A stretch of DNA of 64,000 nucleotides from Ruania alba (GTDB lineage: Bacteria; Actinomycetota; Actinomycetes; Actinomycetales; Beutenbergiaceae). This document shows, in pieces, positions 1-9,945 of the stretch. Made by a program: the position numbers and the translations under genes. The stretch spans positions 310,001 through 374,000 of the forward strand of contig NZ_FNTX01000001.1 in the NCBI RefSeq assembly GCF_900105765.1, read 5' to 3'. Within the stretch, counting starts at the first letter, position 1; every line of letters starts with the position of its first letter. Under the pieces are notes generated by a model. The model was not told where the DNA came from, made no database searches, and saw only the letters and a program-made list of their open reading frames with translations.

Positions 1-1634
1 CACGCGAGATCGTCCCGGAAGGCAATACCGCGCGGATGCTGCGGAATGTGCTTGCGGCGGGCCTACTCTCCGAACGTCGCACGGTGAACGGGTCGATGTT
101 TTCTTTCGCTCCGGCGATCCGGACGGCGGTGCTGCGGGTGCTGCGAGACAGTCGGCCCGAGGTAGAGGCGGAGGTACACCGTGCCCTGGTGCACCTATGG
201 GAGGGGAAGCAACGACCCACCCGGGTGCTCTATCACGCGGTGCAGGCGCGCGAGTGGGAGACCGCGTTGGAGGTCGTGGACCAGCATTGGGTCCAGCTCG
301 TGGTGGAGGACCCACTCGCGCTCATCGCGGCCGCCCGGCAGTTTCCAGAAACCATGGTGACCGGCAACCCCCGAGTGCGGGTCGCCGTCGACCATCTCGA
401 CGGGGTGCGACCCGCCCGCGGTACGAACGATCGCTGGCGGGCGATCGAATCCCCGACGCTGCAGGCGGAAATGGCGGCCCACCACGAACGCCTCACGCGA
501 GCGGGGGAGGACGTGCTGCTCGTGCTGCTGCAGTGGGGTTTGACGAGTATGTTGCAGGGCGAGCTCGACCTCGCGCTCTACGCCTTCGCACAAGCGCGTG
601 CTGTGGGCATGATCGACCACGGCAGCGCCGGGGTTGCCGACCTGGGAACCGTCGGTCTGGCCTTGGTCCACGCCGTGCAGGGTGAACCAGCGTCTGCGCT
701 GCGCTGGCTGGACGATCCGGAGGTTCGGGAGCGTCTCAACCGCTCCGCGGCCGATGATGCTCCCGACTTCGTCCGCATCGTCGCAGCGGTGGCTCGTGCG
801 CTCGCGTTGGTGGATGCGGCGTCCCCAGATGCCACCGCAGCGGTTCACGCGATTCCCGAGGGTCGGCACCGCGACGAACTCTGGGCGTTGAGCGTGTTCG
901 TCCGCGTGCACCACGCGGTGCTGACCGGCAACAAGGACGACCTGGTCACGAGGACGAACGAGCTTCGGGCGGCGCTGCGATACATCCGTCGTGGCTCTCG
1001 CACCGAGGCATTGCTCACCGACGCGCTCATCGAGGCATTGCTCGTTGCAGGCATGGGGCAGGTCGCCCGGCAGGTGGCAGCTCGCGTGGAGCCTCAGCGC
1101 CTCGTCCGTGTGGCGCTGATGAAGTTGGCGATGCGGGAGCACTCCTACGACGACGTCCTTCGGATCGCGACGGAGCTGCTGCGCTCGAATCGCCTCACTC
1201 AGCGGACGGCGATGGAGTGCCAGGTGCTCCTGGCGGGTGCGCACGATGCACTGGGGCAGCGTGGCCTTGCCAAGGAGCCGTTTCGTTCCGCGGTCACCAT
1301 CGCGCGCCAGACCGGTCAGCGGCGCCCGTTCGTGCTGATGCGTCGGTACACGTTCAGAGCGCTGGCGGACGACGATCTCGAGATCCTGGCGTTGTGGCCA
1401 CGTCCGGAGGAACGTACCGATCCCGAGCCAGTGGCACACGGGCGCACCCACACGCTGACTGCTCGTGAGAGCGAGGTGCTGATGGCACTGCGGGAGCACG
1501 CCGGCCCGGTAGGGATCGCTGAGGCGCTGGGCATGTCGACCAACACCGTCAAGACCCACCTGCGCACCGTCTATCGCAAGCTCGGGGTCGCGAGCCGGGC
1601 GGGAGCCCTGGCCACCCTGCGGCACCGGGCGTGA
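1..1634 (+). CDS. LuxR-type transcriptional regulator, N-terminus outside the window
   Basis: The frame is open to the left edge (first full codon at position 3), so this is the C-terminal 543 residues of a longer protein. Most of it is helical, TPR-like Ala/Leu-rich sequence, as in the large MalT/LAL-type regulators. The last 65 residues are a LuxR-type helix-turn-helix, starting LTARESEVL with recognition helix NTVKTHLRTVYRKLGV. It stops 3 bases before the next gene, a second regulator of the same kind, so the two are probably co-transcribed. The ligand and targets cannot be read from the sequence. The HTH is clear; the family name for the rest is inference because the N-terminal ATPase region, if present, is off the window. 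Confidence 0.85.
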   Translation, partial: REIVPEGNTARMLRNVLAAGLLSERRTVNGSMFSFAPAIRTAVLRVLRDSRPEVEAEVHRALVHLWEGKQRPTRVLYHAVQAREWETALEVVDQHWVQLVVEDPLALIAAARQFPETMVTGNPRVRVAVDHLDGVRPARGTNDRWRAIESPTLQAEMAAHHERLTRAGEDVLLVLLQWGLTSMLQGELDLALYAFAQARAVGMIDHGSAGVADLGTVGLALVHAVQGEPASALRWLDDPEVRERLNRSAADDAPDFVRIVAAVARALALVDAASPDATAAVHAIPEGRHRDELWALSVFVRVHHAVLTGNKDDLVTRTNELRAALRYIRRGSRTEALLTDALIEALLVAGMGQVARQVAARVEPQRLVRVALMKLAMREHSYDDVLRIATELLRSNRLTQRTAMECQVLLAGAHDALGQRGLAKEPFRSAVTIARQTGQRRPFVLMRRYTFRALADDDLEILALWPRPEERTDPEPVAHGRTHTLTARESEVLMALREHAGPVGIAEALGMSTNTVKTHLRTVYRKLGVASRAGALATLRHRA

Positions 1635-1637
1635 CGG

Positions 1638-4016
1638 ATGGTCACCAGGGGGACTAGTGCCGCCCAGCCCCGTGTGACGCCGGCGTTCGTCCCGCCGGCA
1701 GCGGCCAGCGATCTGGTCGCGGAGCTGCCCGCAGTGACCGTGCTGCGCGCGCCGCGCGGCTGGGGCAAGGCTGGATTCGCCACGTGGCGGATCCGCAACC
1801 TCGGCACGGAAACGGTGCCCATCTGGATCCCGGTGCCGAGCACGGGAAGCCGGCGTCGCTTGTGGCAAACGGTGCGAGAACGGGTGCAGTCGCTCGGTAT
1901 TGAGGTGGGACCCGAGCTCACTGGTGAGGCACTGGGCGCCGTGACGGCGGCCGCACTCGCTCAGCGTGGTGGCCGCATTGTCCTCATCGTGAGCGGATAC
2001 CACCGGCTCGTCGACCGACGATTCGATGAGGAGATCGTTCGGTTTGCCCAGTCGGGCGTAGGCGTGCACGTGATGCTGCTCTCTCGCATGTCCGAACCGA
2101 TCGAGGACCTCGTCTCCCGATTGCCTGACGGCGTCGTCATCGGTCCCGAGCAGCTCGCCCTGGACGGTCCGGACGTGGCGCACCTGGCCCGTGCGCTTGG
2201 GGTCGTGATGGGAGCGGAGGAGGCGCGACAGCTGGCAACGGACACCGGGGGTTGGCCAGCTGTGATCCGACTGCGCCTGCAAGCCGGTGAGCAGGATTCC
2301 GAGCCACTGATCGAGCGATACCTCGCGTCCGTCCTGCAGTCCGGCGAAGCAGCCCATTACTCACACACATTGATGTCCCTCTGCCTCGCCGACCACCTGG
2401 ACGCCCGGTCGCTCCGGGTGTGTCTTGATGCCGGTCAGGACCCCGGAACAGTGCTTCACCAGCTGGCCGACGCGGGTGTGCTCGCACCGGACGGCCAGGT
2501 GCCGAAGGTTGTCCGTAGGGCTGCGGCCGCGTTCATCACCGAGACGAACCCCTCGTGGGCGCGTACCGTGCACCGACGCCTTGCACTGCTGGCCCAGCGC
2601 GACGGTACTCCGGCCAGTGCCCTGCACCACGCCACCAGGGCAGCCGACATCGCACTGACGGAGCACATTCTGCTCGATTCCTGGATGGCGCTGATTGACG
2701 ACCCGGTCGTCGCGACCGCTGCCCTGCAAGGGCTTCCGGGAACGCGCTGGCGCGAGGACGCTCGGCTGGCGATTCTCCACGAGTATGTCTCCGGTGCCGA
2801 GAGCGAGTCGCACGTGCCGCACCGTGGACTCGCCCCGACGGTCGCGGCCCGCATTCCGGTACTGCTGGTGCGGTGGGGAATGAGTCGCCTGCTCGCCGTC
2901 GACCTGATCGGCGCATGCGCCGTGTTCGCCGATGCGTTCCGGGTCGCACAGGACCTCGCTCGCCCCGCGGACTGCCGCACCGCTGCGGCGTGCCACGCAC
3001 TCGGGTGCGCGATGCTGGGGCAGCGCAGGACCGCACAACGGTGGTGCGGTCTCGCTGGAATCCCCGGACCAGAAGAGGACCCGACGGCGGAGGCCGCCAC
3101 CGCACTGGCACTGGTGCGCTGGTTTATGGAAGCCGACGATGCTGCGACCGATCCGCCGGCCCCGGTCGATGTGTCTGGGTGCCCGATCCCCGAGCTGGTC
3201 ACCCTTGCGGAGGTGATGGGGATGACACGACAGATGCGCGCTTCGCAGACCCGCGCGGCTGCCGTCGCCGCCCTCGCGGACCGGTGGGCGACGCTCAGCG
3301 AGCTCGACCGGCCGAACCTCGCAGCCATGGTCGTGTTCTCCGCCATGGTCGACGTCCTGCTCGCCCTCGGTAGGGTCGATGAGTGCCGGACTCTGGTCAC
3401 CACGCCGTGTCGCGCCCTGCGGTCGACCGGCGTGCCTGCGGCGCGAGTAGCGCTCTACGGGGGAGAACTCGAACGTGCCGTGCGCCTCACGGCGGACGCC
3501 GAACAATGGATGGCCACGTTTCCGCGCGGGGCCCTCGAACTCCTCTTGGTGCGTGCCAGTGCCTTGTATCGGCTCGGGCGTCTCGAACGTGCGATCGCGA
3601 CGCTCCAGCTTGCCGTGACGGTCTCCACGCTGCACGACCTGTACCGACCGTTCGCTTCAGTGCCGGCGGCGGACCTGGAGCAGATCGCCCAGGGGAACCC
3701 TCGCATCCAGAGCGCTTTGTCCGCGGCGGGGGTCGGGGATCGGCCGCCGTTCTTCCCAGCGCCCGCGGCCTCGGTGACGTTCACCGACCGGGAGCGACAG
3801 GTGCTGAGCGCTCTGGATGCCGGACTGTCCGTGGAGGCGATCGCGGCGCTCCTGTATGTCTCGGTGAACACGGTGAAGAGCCATCTCCGGGCCATCTATG
3901 TCACCCTGGGCGTGCACAACCGTGTCGAGGCGGTGCGTCACGGTCATTACCTTGGACTTCTCGGGCGCGAGACCGGAGCCCTCCCTCCGGTCGAGAGTCA
4001 CAAGCGGCCCGAATGA
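1638..4016 (+). CDS. large LuxR-type regulator with degenerate ATPase site
   Basis: A 792-residue protein built like MalT/LAL regulators: N-terminal P-loop-like segment, long helical middle, C-terminal LuxR HTH ([15 protein letters not shown], then [16 protein letters not shown]). The P-loop reads APRGWGKAG at residues 38-46, with Ala45 where Ser/Thr normally coordinates Mg-nucleotide. The expected DDYH Walker B element reads SGYHRL. ATP-driven activation as in MalT is therefore doubtful. ATG at 1638 follows the stop of the preceding regulator by 3 bases with no clear ribosome-binding site, so translation is likely coupled. Downstream is infA after a 241-base gap. Confidence 0.85.
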   Translation: MVTRGTSAAQPRVTPAFVPPAAASDLVAELPAVTVLRAPRGWGKAGFATWRIRNLGTETVPIWIPVPSTGSRRRLWQTVRERVQSLGIEVGPELTGEALGAVTAAALAQRGGRIVLIVSGYHRLVDRRFDEEIVRFAQSGVGVHVMLLSRMSEPIEDLVSRLPDGVVIGPEQLALDGPDVAHLARALGVVMGAEEARQLATDTGGWPAVIRLRLQAGEQDSEPLIERYLASVLQSGEAAHYSHTLMSLCLADHLDARSLRVCLDAGQDPGTVLHQLADAGVLAPDGQVPKVVRRAAAAFITETNPSWARTVHRRLALLAQRDGTPASALHHATRAADIALTEHILLDSWMALIDDPVVATAALQGLPGTRWREDARLAILHEYVSGAESESHVPHRGLAPTVAARIPVLLVRWGMSRLLAVDLIGACAVFADAFRVAQDLARPADCRTAAACHALGCAMLGQRRTAQRWCGLAGIPGPEEDPTAEAATALALVRWFMEADDAATDPPAPVDVSGCPIPELVTLAEVMGMTRQMRASQTRAAAVAALADRWATLSELDRPNLAAMVVFSAMVDVLLALGRVDECRTLVTTPCRALRSTGVPAARVALYGGELERAVRLTADAEQWMATFPRGALELLLVRASALYRLGRLERAIATLQLAVTVSTLHDLYRPFASVPAADLEQIAQGNPRIQSALSAAGVGDRPPFFPAPAASVTFTDRERQVLSALDAGLSVEAIAALLYVSVNTVKSHLRAIYVTLGVHNRVEAVRHGHYLGLLGRETGALPPVESHKRPE

Positions 4017-4257
4017 GGAAACGTCGGCCTGGCGGCTTCAGTGTGACCGAGGCCGCACTGGCCAGCAGCGGCCCGAACTTTCGCGTGACGTGTCCATGCC
4101 GTACGATGAGCCGTTGGGCGTGCTCTGTCACTCGCATCTGCCTTCGGCTCATGTCACACGAGAGCACCAGCGTCTGTGCTGGTGCGGTCGGTGGTGGCGT
4201 GCCTGGGGGAGTGGGGCGGAGGCGTCGGTCAGAACAGCACTGCAGTTAGCGGAGGAC

Positions 4258-4479
4258 ATGGGTAAGAAGGACGGTGTCATCGAGATCGAGGGCAGCGTGA
4301 TCGAGGCTTTGCCGAACGCGATGTTCCGCGTGGAGCTCAGCAACGGTCACAAGGTTCTCGCTCACATTTCGGGCAAGATGCGTCAGCACTACATTCGGAT
4401 CCTTCCGGAGGACCGGGTGGTGGTCGAGTTGAGCCCGTACGACCTGTCCCGCGGCCGCATCGTCTACCGCTACAAGTAA
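4258..4479 (+). CDS. infA: translation initiation factor IF-1
   Basis: A 73-residue protein of one S1/OB-fold domain: [12 protein letters not shown] at the start, [13 protein letters not shown] in the centre, RGRIVYRYK at the end, all near-invariant IF-1 features. IF-1 binds the 30S A site during initiation. The start is the ATG at 4258, preceded by GGAGG at 4251-4255; the longer upstream frame is not part of the protein. It heads the infA-rpmJ-rpsM-rpsK-rpoA-rplQ cluster. The 241 bases upstream hold no gene; a weak -10-like TACGAT lies at 4102-4107 without a convincing -35. Confidence 0.98.
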   Translation: MGKKDGVIEIEGSVIEALPNAMFRVELSNGHKVLAHISGKMRQHYIRILPEDRVVVELSPYDLSRGRIVYRYK

Positions 4480-4561
4480 TAGCCCTCCGAGCACGTCGGC
4501 GAGGCCCGTCTCACCCGGTCTACCGGGTGACCGTCGGTCGCGCGCGGCAAAGGAACTCCCC

Positions 4562-4675
4562 ATGAAGGTCAAGCCGAGCGTCAAGAAGATCTGCGACAGC
4601 TGCAAGGTCATCCGTCGAAACGGGACCGTGCGTGTGATCTGCACCAACCTGCGCCACAAGCAGCGTCAGGGCTGA
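4562..4675 (+). CDS. rpmJ: 50S ribosomal protein L36
   Basis: A 37-residue protein, the usual length for bacterial L36, starting [15 protein letters not shown] and ending RHKQRQG. It has the zinc-ribbon ligands Cys11, Cys14, Cys27 and His32, so this is the zinc-binding form. AAGGA lies a few bases before the ATG at 4562. It sits between infA and rpsM, its standard place. Confidence 0.98.
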   Translation: MKVKPSVKKICDSCKVIRRNGTVRVICTNLRHKQRQG

Positions 4676-4820
4676 ATCAACTCACCCGCGTCCATCCAGG
4701 ACGTACCAAGCGCATCATCGACCGCCAGGTATGGCGGCTCACCCCCGGTCGGAGGCCGGGGCCCGGGAGAACCGGGGTGGTGGTGCGGAAGACCTCCGCG
4801 ACTCACAGGAGTGAGAACGA

Positions 4821-5198
4821 ATGGCACGAATCGTCGGTGTCGACCTCCCCCGCGACAAGCGGCTCGAGGTGGCACTTACCTACATCTTCGGTGTCGGGCG
4901 TACCCGCGCCGCTGAGGCCCTGAAGGCGACCGGCCTGAGCCCGGACCTTCGGGTGAAGGATCTGAACGACAACGAGGTCGTCGCGTTGCGTGACTTCCTT
5001 GACGGCACCTACAAGCTCGAGGGTGACTTGCGGCGCGAGATCGCCGCCGACATCCGTCGCAAGGTCGAGATCGGGTGCTACCAGGGCCTGCGGCACCGTC
5101 GTGGTCTCCCCGTGCACGGGCAGCGGACCAAGACCAATGCGCGTTCCCGCAAGGGTCCCAAGCGGACCGTCGCCGGCAAGAAGAAGGCCGGTCGCTAA
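4821..5198 (+). CDS. rpsM: 30S ribosomal protein S13
   Basis: 125 residues, typical for S13, beginning [14 protein letters not shown] with the helix-two-turn-helix RNA-binding region and a basic C-terminal tail ([20 protein letters not shown]). S13 sits in the head of the 30S subunit and contacts the P-site tRNA. ACAGGAGTG precedes the ATG at 4821. It lies between rpmJ and rpsK in a conserved operon order. Confidence 0.98.
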   Translation: MARIVGVDLPRDKRLEVALTYIFGVGRTRAAEALKATGLSPDLRVKDLNDNEVVALRDFLDGTYKLEGDLRREIAADIRRKVEIGCYQGLRHRRGLPVHGQRTKTNARSRKGPKRTVAGKKKAGR

Positions 5199-5271
5199 GT
5201 AGTCCGTCGACCAGCCTCGGCACACGGGCTGATCCGGACCGACGACCTCACCGAAGAAGAGAGAACACCAC

Positions 5272-5679
5272 ATGCCTCCCAAGACTCGCCAGGCGACCGC
5301 CGCGCGCAAGCCGCGCCGCAAGGAGAAGAAGAACGTCTCCGCAGGAAACGCCTACATCAAGTCCACGTTCAACAACACCATCGTCTCCATCACGGACCCG
5401 TCCGGCGCCGTGATCTCCTGGGCTTCCTCCGGCCAGGTGGGCTTCAAGGGGTCGCGCAAGTCGACCCCGTTCGCGGCTCAGCTCGCCGCCGAGGCTGCTG
5501 CGCGCAAGGCGCAGGAGCACGGAATGAAGAAGGTCGACGTGTTCGTCAAGGGCCCGGGTTCCGGTCGTGAGACCGCAATCCGGTCGCTGCAGGCCACCGG
5601 CCTGGAGGTCGGCTCCATCCAGGATGTGACGCCGCAGGCGCACAACGGGTGCCGCCCGCCGAAGCGCCGGCGCGTCTGA
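5272..5679 (+). CDS. rpsK: 30S ribosomal protein S11
   Basis: 135 residues with the S11 core: [17 protein letters not shown], the [14 protein letters not shown] motif and the C-terminal PPKRRRV. S11 forms part of the 30S platform. The lysine-rich N-terminal extension is usual in actinobacteria. The next gene is rpoA, not rpsD, so the S4 gene must lie elsewhere in the genome. A short hairpin follows at 5709-5736. Confidence 0.98.
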   Translation: MPPKTRQATAARKPRRKEKKNVSAGNAYIKSTFNNTIVSITDPSGAVISWASSGQVGFKGSRKSTPFAAQLAAEAAARKAQEHGMKKVDVFVKGPGSGRETAIRSLQATGLEVGSIQDVTPQAHNGCRPPKRRRV

Positions 5680-5708
5680 GCCTGACGGCTCCACACTCGC
5701 AGCAGGAC

Positions 5709-5736
5709 CCCCTCGTCCGGACCGATGGGCGAGGGG
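5709..5736 (+). terminator. weak hairpin between rpsK and rpoA
   Basis: CCCCTCG (5709-5715) pairs with CGAGGGG (5730-5736) around a 14-base loop and is followed by TTTG. It could partly attenuate transcription into rpoA. The stem is only 7 bp and there is no U-run, so function is uncertain. Confidence 0.35.
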
Positions 5737-5783
5737 TTTGCGCACGGCGTCATATAGCGGACGCCTGCTGAAAGGACACACCC

Positions 5784-6788
5784 GTGCTCATTGCACAGCG
5801 CCCCACGCTCACCGAGGATGTCGTCGACGAGTACCGCTCGCGCTTCGTCATCGAGCCCCTCGAGCCCGGCTTCGGGTACACGCTCGGCAACTCGCTGCGG
5901 CGGACCCTGCTCTCCTCCATCCCTGGCGCGGCCGTGACCAGCATCCGCATTGACGGCGTGCTGCACGAGTTCTCCACCATCGCCGGGGTGAAGGAGGACG
6001 TGACCGAGATCATCCTCAACATCAAGAACATCGTCGTCTCCTCGGAGAACGACGAGCCGGTCGTGATGTACCTGCGCAAGCAAGGCCCGGGTACGGTGAC
6101 CGCCGCTGACATCACCCCGCCGGCGGGTGTTGAGGTGCACAACCCCGATCTGCACATCGCCACCATCAACGCCAAGGGCAAGCTCGAGATCGAGCTGACC
6201 GTGGAGCGTGGCCGCGGATACGTCTCGGCGGCGCAGAACAAGGCCTATGACGCGGAGATCGGCCGGATCCCGGTGGACTCGATCTACTCGCCGGTGCTGA
6301 AGGTGACCTACAAGGTCGAGGCCACCCGTGTCGAGCAGCGCACCGACTTCGACAAGTTGATCGTGGATGTGGAGACCAAGCGTTCTATCGACCCGCGCGA
6401 CGCGCTTGCCTCGGCGGGCAAGACGCTGGTCGAGCTCTTCGGTCTCGCTCGTGAGCTGAACGTCGAGGCCGAGGGGATCGAGATCGGTCCGTCACCGACC
6501 GACTCGGCCCTGGCGGAGGATCTCGCGCTGCCGATCGAGCAGCTGGACCTGACCATCCGGTCCTACAACTGCCTCAAGCGTGAAGGCATTCACACCGTGG
6601 GCGAGCTCGTGGCTCGCAGCGAGGCGGACCTGCTCGACATCCGCAACTTCGGTGCGAAGTCGATCACCGAGGTGAAGGAGAAGCTGGTGGGTCTCGGACT
6701 GTCCCTCAAGGACAGCCCCGCTGACTTCGACCCGACGCTCGTGGCCAGCGCGTACGACGACGGCGACGACTTCGACGCCTACAACTGA
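5784..6788 (+). CDS. rpoA: RNA polymerase alpha subunit
   Basis: 334 residues. The N-terminal dimerisation domain carries the [17 protein letters not shown] motif near residue 35, and the C-terminal DNA- and activator-binding domain is [13 protein letters not shown] followed by [19 protein letters not shown]. Alpha dimerises to nucleate RNA polymerase and its C-terminal domain contacts UP elements and activators. The GTG at 5784 fits the family start and has AAAGGA upstream. rplQ follows after 36 bases, as in most bacteria. Confidence 0.98.
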   Translation: MLIAQRPTLTEDVVDEYRSRFVIEPLEPGFGYTLGNSLRRTLLSSIPGAAVTSIRIDGVLHEFSTIAGVKEDVTEIILNIKNIVVSSENDEPVVMYLRKQGPGTVTAADITPPAGVEVHNPDLHIATINAKGKLEIELTVERGRGYVSAAQNKAYDAEIGRIPVDSIYSPVLKVTYKVEATRVEQRTDFDKLIVDVETKRSIDPRDALASAGKTLVELFGLARELNVEAEGIEIGPSPTDSALAEDLALPIEQLDLTIRSYNCLKREGIHTVGELVARSEADLLDIRNFGAKSITEVKEKLVGLGLSLKDSPADFDPTLVASAYDDGDDFDAYN

Positions 6789-6824
6789 GCCGCGCGGCCC
6801 ATCACAAGAAACTGAGGAAACATC

Positions 6825-7403
6825 ATGCCTAAGCCCACGAAGGGTCCTCGCCTCGGTGGCGGACCGGCGCACGAGCGGCTGATCCTGGCCAACATGGCGC
6901 AGTCCCTGTTCGAGCACCAGAGCATCACCACGACCGAAGCGCGCGCCAAGCGCCTCCGGCCGCTGGCGGAGCGCCTCATCACCAAGGCCAAGCGTGGTGA
7001 CCTGCACGCTCGCCGCCAGGTGCACGCAGTCCTCTCCCGCAAGGACATCGTCCACGTGCTGTTCGCGGAGATCGCCCCCGCCATGGCTGAGCGCCAGGGT
7101 GGCTATACCCGGATCACCAAGGTTGCCCCGCGCAAGGGCGACAATGCTCCGATGGCTGTGATCGAGCTCGTCATGGAGCCGGTGAGCCCGAAGCAGGCCA
7201 CGGTTGCCGAAGCCGAGGCCGCTGCCAAGCGCGCGGTCAAGGAGAGCGCCGCGGCCGAGGAGACGGTCGTGGAGTCGGAGGACACCGCGGACCAGGTCGA
7301 GGAGACCGAGGAAGTCACCGACGACGCCGCGGCCGAGTCCAGCGATGAGGTCGAGGCCGAGTCGACCGACGGCGACGCCGCGGAGTCCGAGGACTCCAAG
7401 TAA
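6825..7403 (+). CDS. rplQ: 50S ribosomal protein L17 with acidic C-terminal tail
   Basis: The first ~120 of 192 residues are L17: [19 protein letters not shown], the [18 protein letters not shown] helix, and [19 protein letters not shown]. The remaining ~70 residues are a low-complexity Ala/Glu/Asp/Ser tail, well beyond the ~120 residues of E. coli L17; such tails are common in actinobacterial L17. L17 binds 23S rRNA near the exit tunnel. It is the last gene of the cluster and is followed by a strong terminator. Confidence 0.97.
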   Translation: MPKPTKGPRLGGGPAHERLILANMAQSLFEHQSITTTEARAKRLRPLAERLITKAKRGDLHARRQVHAVLSRKDIVHVLFAEIAPAMAERQGGYTRITKVAPRKGDNAPMAVIELVMEPVSPKQATVAEAEAAAKRAVKESAAAEETVVESEDTADQVEETEEVTDDAAAESSDEVEAESTDGDAAESEDSK

Positions 7404-7462
7404 GACCGTCCTCCATGTGAGGACACCAGGTGCCGCAGACCCGAACGGTGTGCACACCTGAC

Positions 7463-7502
7463 GAAGGGCCCGTCCCGGGATGACCTCCCGGACGGGCCCT
7501 TC
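7463..7502 (+). terminator. rho-independent-type terminator after rplQ
   Basis: GAAGGGCCCGTCC (from 7463) pairs with GGACGGGCCCTTC (to 7502) across a short loop, with extra G-C pairs inside. It lies 60 bases after the rplQ stop. No U-run follows, which is normal in high-GC actinobacteria. Confidence 0.85.
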
Positions 7503-7517
7503 GCCGTCCCCAGTGGT

Positions 7518-7529
7518 TACAGTGCACAG
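7518..7529 (+). promoter_or_regulatory. -10 box for a leaderless mRNA (alpha/beta hydrolase)
   Basis: TACAGT at 7518-7523 matches TANNNT and is followed by exactly 6 bases and the ATG at 7530. No ribosome-binding site precedes the ATG. This spacing would make the ATG the first transcribed codon. Confidence 0.6.
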
Positions 7530-8237
7530 ATGTCCACCACGGTGCTGCTCGTGCACGGGATCCGCAGCTCACGCACCATGTGGCGCCGGGTCGCGCACGA
7601 GCTCCGCGGCGCCGGAGTTGCCTCCATCGCGGTCGATCTCCCCGGACACGGACAGCGGATGGGCGAGACGTTCAGTCTGGCCGCCTGCGAGTCCGTGCTC
7701 GATGAGACCGCCCGCCGGGCCGGTGGTCCGGTGCTGGTGGTCGGGCTGTCATTGGGCGGGTACCTGGCGTTGCACTGGGCGGCACGAACGTCATTCCCGG
7801 TCCAGGGCGTTCTCGCTGCCGCGTGCAGCACGCGACCACGAGGTGTGCCGCTTTCCGGGTACGAGGCTGTGGCGGGCCTCATCGCACACCTTCCCGATCA
7901 CGGGATGAGATTGCACCAGGTGATGAGTCGGTGGGCCCTCGGCGCCGAGGGAGCCCGTGAGGCGTCTGACGGCGGTGTGGCCCTGGACGTCATGGGTCCC
8001 GCGCTACGTGCGATGCACGCGGTCGATCCCTTGGCGGACCTGGCCCGCCTGAGGGTGCCCGTCTGGGTGGTGAATGGCACGTGGGACCATTTCCGGCTGG
8101 AGGAGCGACGCTTCGTCGCGGCCGCCCGCGTGGGCCGCCTGGTGCGGGTGCGGCGTGCCGGGCACATCATCACCGCCGATCAGCCACAGGTCTTCGCCCG
8201 ACTGACGCGGTCCTTCGTGCGCGCCGTGCAGCAGTGA
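7530..8237 (+). CDS. alpha/beta-fold hydrolase
   Basis: 235 residues with the hydrolase plan: VLLVHGIRSSRTMW (oxyanion region), the nucleophile elbow VVGLSLGGYLAL with Ser74, a late acid in VVNGTWDHF and the catalytic His in RRAGHIITAD. The substrate is not evident; esterase, lipase and haloperoxidase-like members share this fold. It stands alone between the rplQ terminator and a convergent ROK kinase, with stops 3 bases apart, in the place where many actinobacteria have truA directly after rplQ. Start ATG 7530, see the leaderless promoter. Confidence 0.85.
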   Translation: MSTTVLLVHGIRSSRTMWRRVAHELRGAGVASIAVDLPGHGQRMGETFSLAACESVLDETARRAGGPVLVVGLSLGGYLALHWAARTSFPVQGVLAAACSTRPRGVPLSGYEAVAGLIAHLPDHGMRLHQVMSRWALGAEGAREASDGGVALDVMGPALRAMHAVDPLADLARLRVPVWVVNGTWDHFRLEERRFVAAARVGRLVRVRRAGHIITADQPQVFARLTRSFVRAVQQ

Positions 8238-8240
8238 TCC

Positions 8241-8999
8241 TCAGCTCGGTAGCGACCAGACGCGGACCCCGCCGATGATGCCTGCACTGTTCGGCACGAC
8301 CACCACATCGTCACCGAGGCGTTCGAGCACAGCGGGCACCACGCGTCGCGAGTTACCGCCGCCCAGGTACAGCCGGTCCCAGAGATAGACCGGCCGCAGA
8401 GCTTCCACCACGCGCCGGATCCGTCGCGACCACATGGCGTCCCCGAGCCGTAGGCGCTCGTGCTCGCCGATGTACTCGTCGTAGGTCAGCCCCCACCGGA
8501 CCGGGCCCTGGGAGAGCTCCTGGTGCGGGGCGAGCACACCGCCGTCGAACAGCGCATTGCCGAGTCCGGTACCGAAAGTGAGTGTCAGCTCCAGGCCGGC
8601 ACCGGCGATGACGCCGGCTCCGTGCACCTCGGCATCGTTGAGGACCATCGCCGGTCGTTCGAGGCGCTGGGACAGGGCCGCACGCATATCGAAGCCGGAC
8701 CAGGCTGCCACCAGGTCAGGCAGCACGCGTGTGCGGGGACCTGACTTGGTGATGTAGTGCGGCGTGGTGACGACCACACCGTGCCGGATCATCCCGGGCA
8801 TCCCCACTGTCACCCGGCCGGCCGGAGGCAACTGGTCGGCGAGATCGGCGATCACTGCGAGCAGACGTTCCGGAGGCAGTGGGTAGGGCGTCGCTGTGCG
8901 TACCGGCTGCGCGTGCATGGTGCCGGCCGCGTCGAGCACGGACGCCTTGATACCACCACCGCCGCAGTCGACGGCGAGCGTGGCGGGAGTCTCGTGCAC
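8241..8999 (-). CDS. ROK-family sugar kinase, polyphosphate-glucokinase-like
   Basis: A 252-residue ROK protein. It has the phosphate-binding loop DCGGGGIKASVLD at the N-terminus, LTFGTGLGNALFDGG in the centre and YLGGGNSRR then SAGIIGGV at the end, an arrangement like actinobacterial polyphosphate/ATP glucokinases. The catalytic segment reads LNDAEVHGAG, where those enzymes usually have NDAD; the preceding catalytic Asp is kept. The ROK zinc motif is absent, as in polyphosphate glucokinases. Glucose as substrate is inference. The GTG at 8999 was chosen because a -10 box sits 6 bases upstream; a GTG at 9017 is the alternative. Confidence 0.85.
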   Translation of the reverse strand: MHETPATLAVDCGGGGIKASVLDAAGTMHAQPVRTATPYPLPPERLLAVIADLADQLPPAGRVTVGMPGMIRHGVVVTTPHYITKSGPRTRVLPDLVAAWSGFDMRAALSQRLERPAMVLNDAEVHGAGVIAGAGLELTLTFGTGLGNALFDGGVLAPHQELSQGPVRWGLTYDEYIGEHERLRLGDAMWSRRIRRVVEALRPVYLWDRLYLGGGNSRRVVPAVLERLGDDVVVVPNSAGIIGGVRVWSLPS

Positions 9000-9005
9000 G
9001 GTGGC

Positions 9006-9011
9006 ACTGTA
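9006..9011 (-). promoter_or_regulatory. -10 box for a leaderless mRNA (ROK kinase)
   Basis: On the minus strand TACAGT (9011 to 9006) is followed by 6 bases and the GTG at 8999. It is the same hexamer and spacing as the hydrolase promoter at 7518. There is no ribosome-binding site. Confidence 0.55.
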
Positions 9012-9047
9012 CGCCACTGGCGCGAACGGATGTGATGGACTGGGACA

Positions 9048-9911
9048 GTGCCCGAACACGTGAACACACCCACGATCCGCATCCGGCTCGACCTTGGATA
9101 CGACGGGACGGAGTTCTCCGGATGGGCCGCCCAGCCTGGACGTCGCACGGTCGAAGGCGAGCTCGCCGCCGGGATGGCGCGGGTACTGCGGTTGCCGTCG
9201 GTGCGCCTCACCGTGGCGGGGCGTACTGACGCGGGGGTGCACGCACGTGGCCAGGTGGTCCACGTGGATCTGCCCGAGCAGGCATGGGCTGCAGCGCCGG
9301 GGCGTAGTGACCGCACGCCCGGGGTCGCCCTGGTGCATCGGCTCGCGGCCGTCCTGCCGAGGGACATCGTGGTGCGTCACGCCGAGCGCGCACCAGACGG
9401 GTTCGATGCCCGCTTCTCGGCGATCTGGCGCCGCTACGCCTACCGGATCGCCGACGACGCCCAGCACCGCGATCCGCTCACCCGTGCCTGGGTGACCTGG
9501 CACCGGAGGACGCTCGACGTGTCCGCCATGGACCTCGCTGCGCAACTGCTCCTCGGCGAGCACGACTTCGCCGCCTACTGTCGTCCCCGGGAAGGGGCGA
9601 CCACGATCCGCACCCTCCTGGATTTCCGGTGGTCCCGCGATGAGCACGACCTGGCGGTCGCACACGTGCGTGCGGATGCTTTCTGCCATTCCATGGTGCG
9701 TGCCCTGGTCGGGGCGAGCCTCGCCGTCGGGGAGGGCAGACGTGAGGTCTCGTGGCCTGCAGAGGTCTTACGCGCCGGGGTACGGGATTCGGCCGTCGGC
9801 GTCGCGCCTGCGCGCGGGCTCGCCCTGGAGGAGGTGCGATATCCCGACGACGCCCGGCTCGCCGAGCGGGCTCGTACGGCTCGATCGGTGCGCACCCTCC
9901 CACCGACGTGA
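9048..9911 (+). CDS. truA: tRNA pseudouridine(38-40) synthase TruA
   Basis: 287 residues with TruA hallmarks: RLDLGYDGTEFSGWAAQPGRRTVEGEL, the catalytic Asp in VAGRTDAGVHARGQV, RRYAYRI, and FCHSMVRALVGA near the C-terminus. It makes pseudouridine at positions 38-40 of the anticodon stem-loop. The gene is divergent from the ROK kinase with under 50 bases between starts. GTG 9048 is used; a GTG at 9060 would also fit. Confidence 0.96.
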   Translation: MPEHVNTPTIRIRLDLGYDGTEFSGWAAQPGRRTVEGELAAGMARVLRLPSVRLTVAGRTDAGVHARGQVVHVDLPEQAWAAAPGRSDRTPGVALVHRLAAVLPRDIVVRHAERAPDGFDARFSAIWRRYAYRIADDAQHRDPLTRAWVTWHRRTLDVSAMDLAAQLLLGEHDFAAYCRPREGATTIRTLLDFRWSRDEHDLAVAHVRADAFCHSMVRALVGASLAVGEGRREVSWPAEVLRAGVRDSAVGVAPARGLALEEVRYPDDARLAERARTARSVRTLPPT

Positions 9912-9945
9912 GTGGCAGGACTCCCACGCTGTCACGGGTCCGCGG

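Noticed and set aside
195-2357. 720-codon open frame on the minus strand under the LuxR genes
   Set aside because: It has no recognisable domain, is rich in His/Arg/Gln typical of antisense frames in high-GC DNA, and lies opposite two genes with clear HTH domains.
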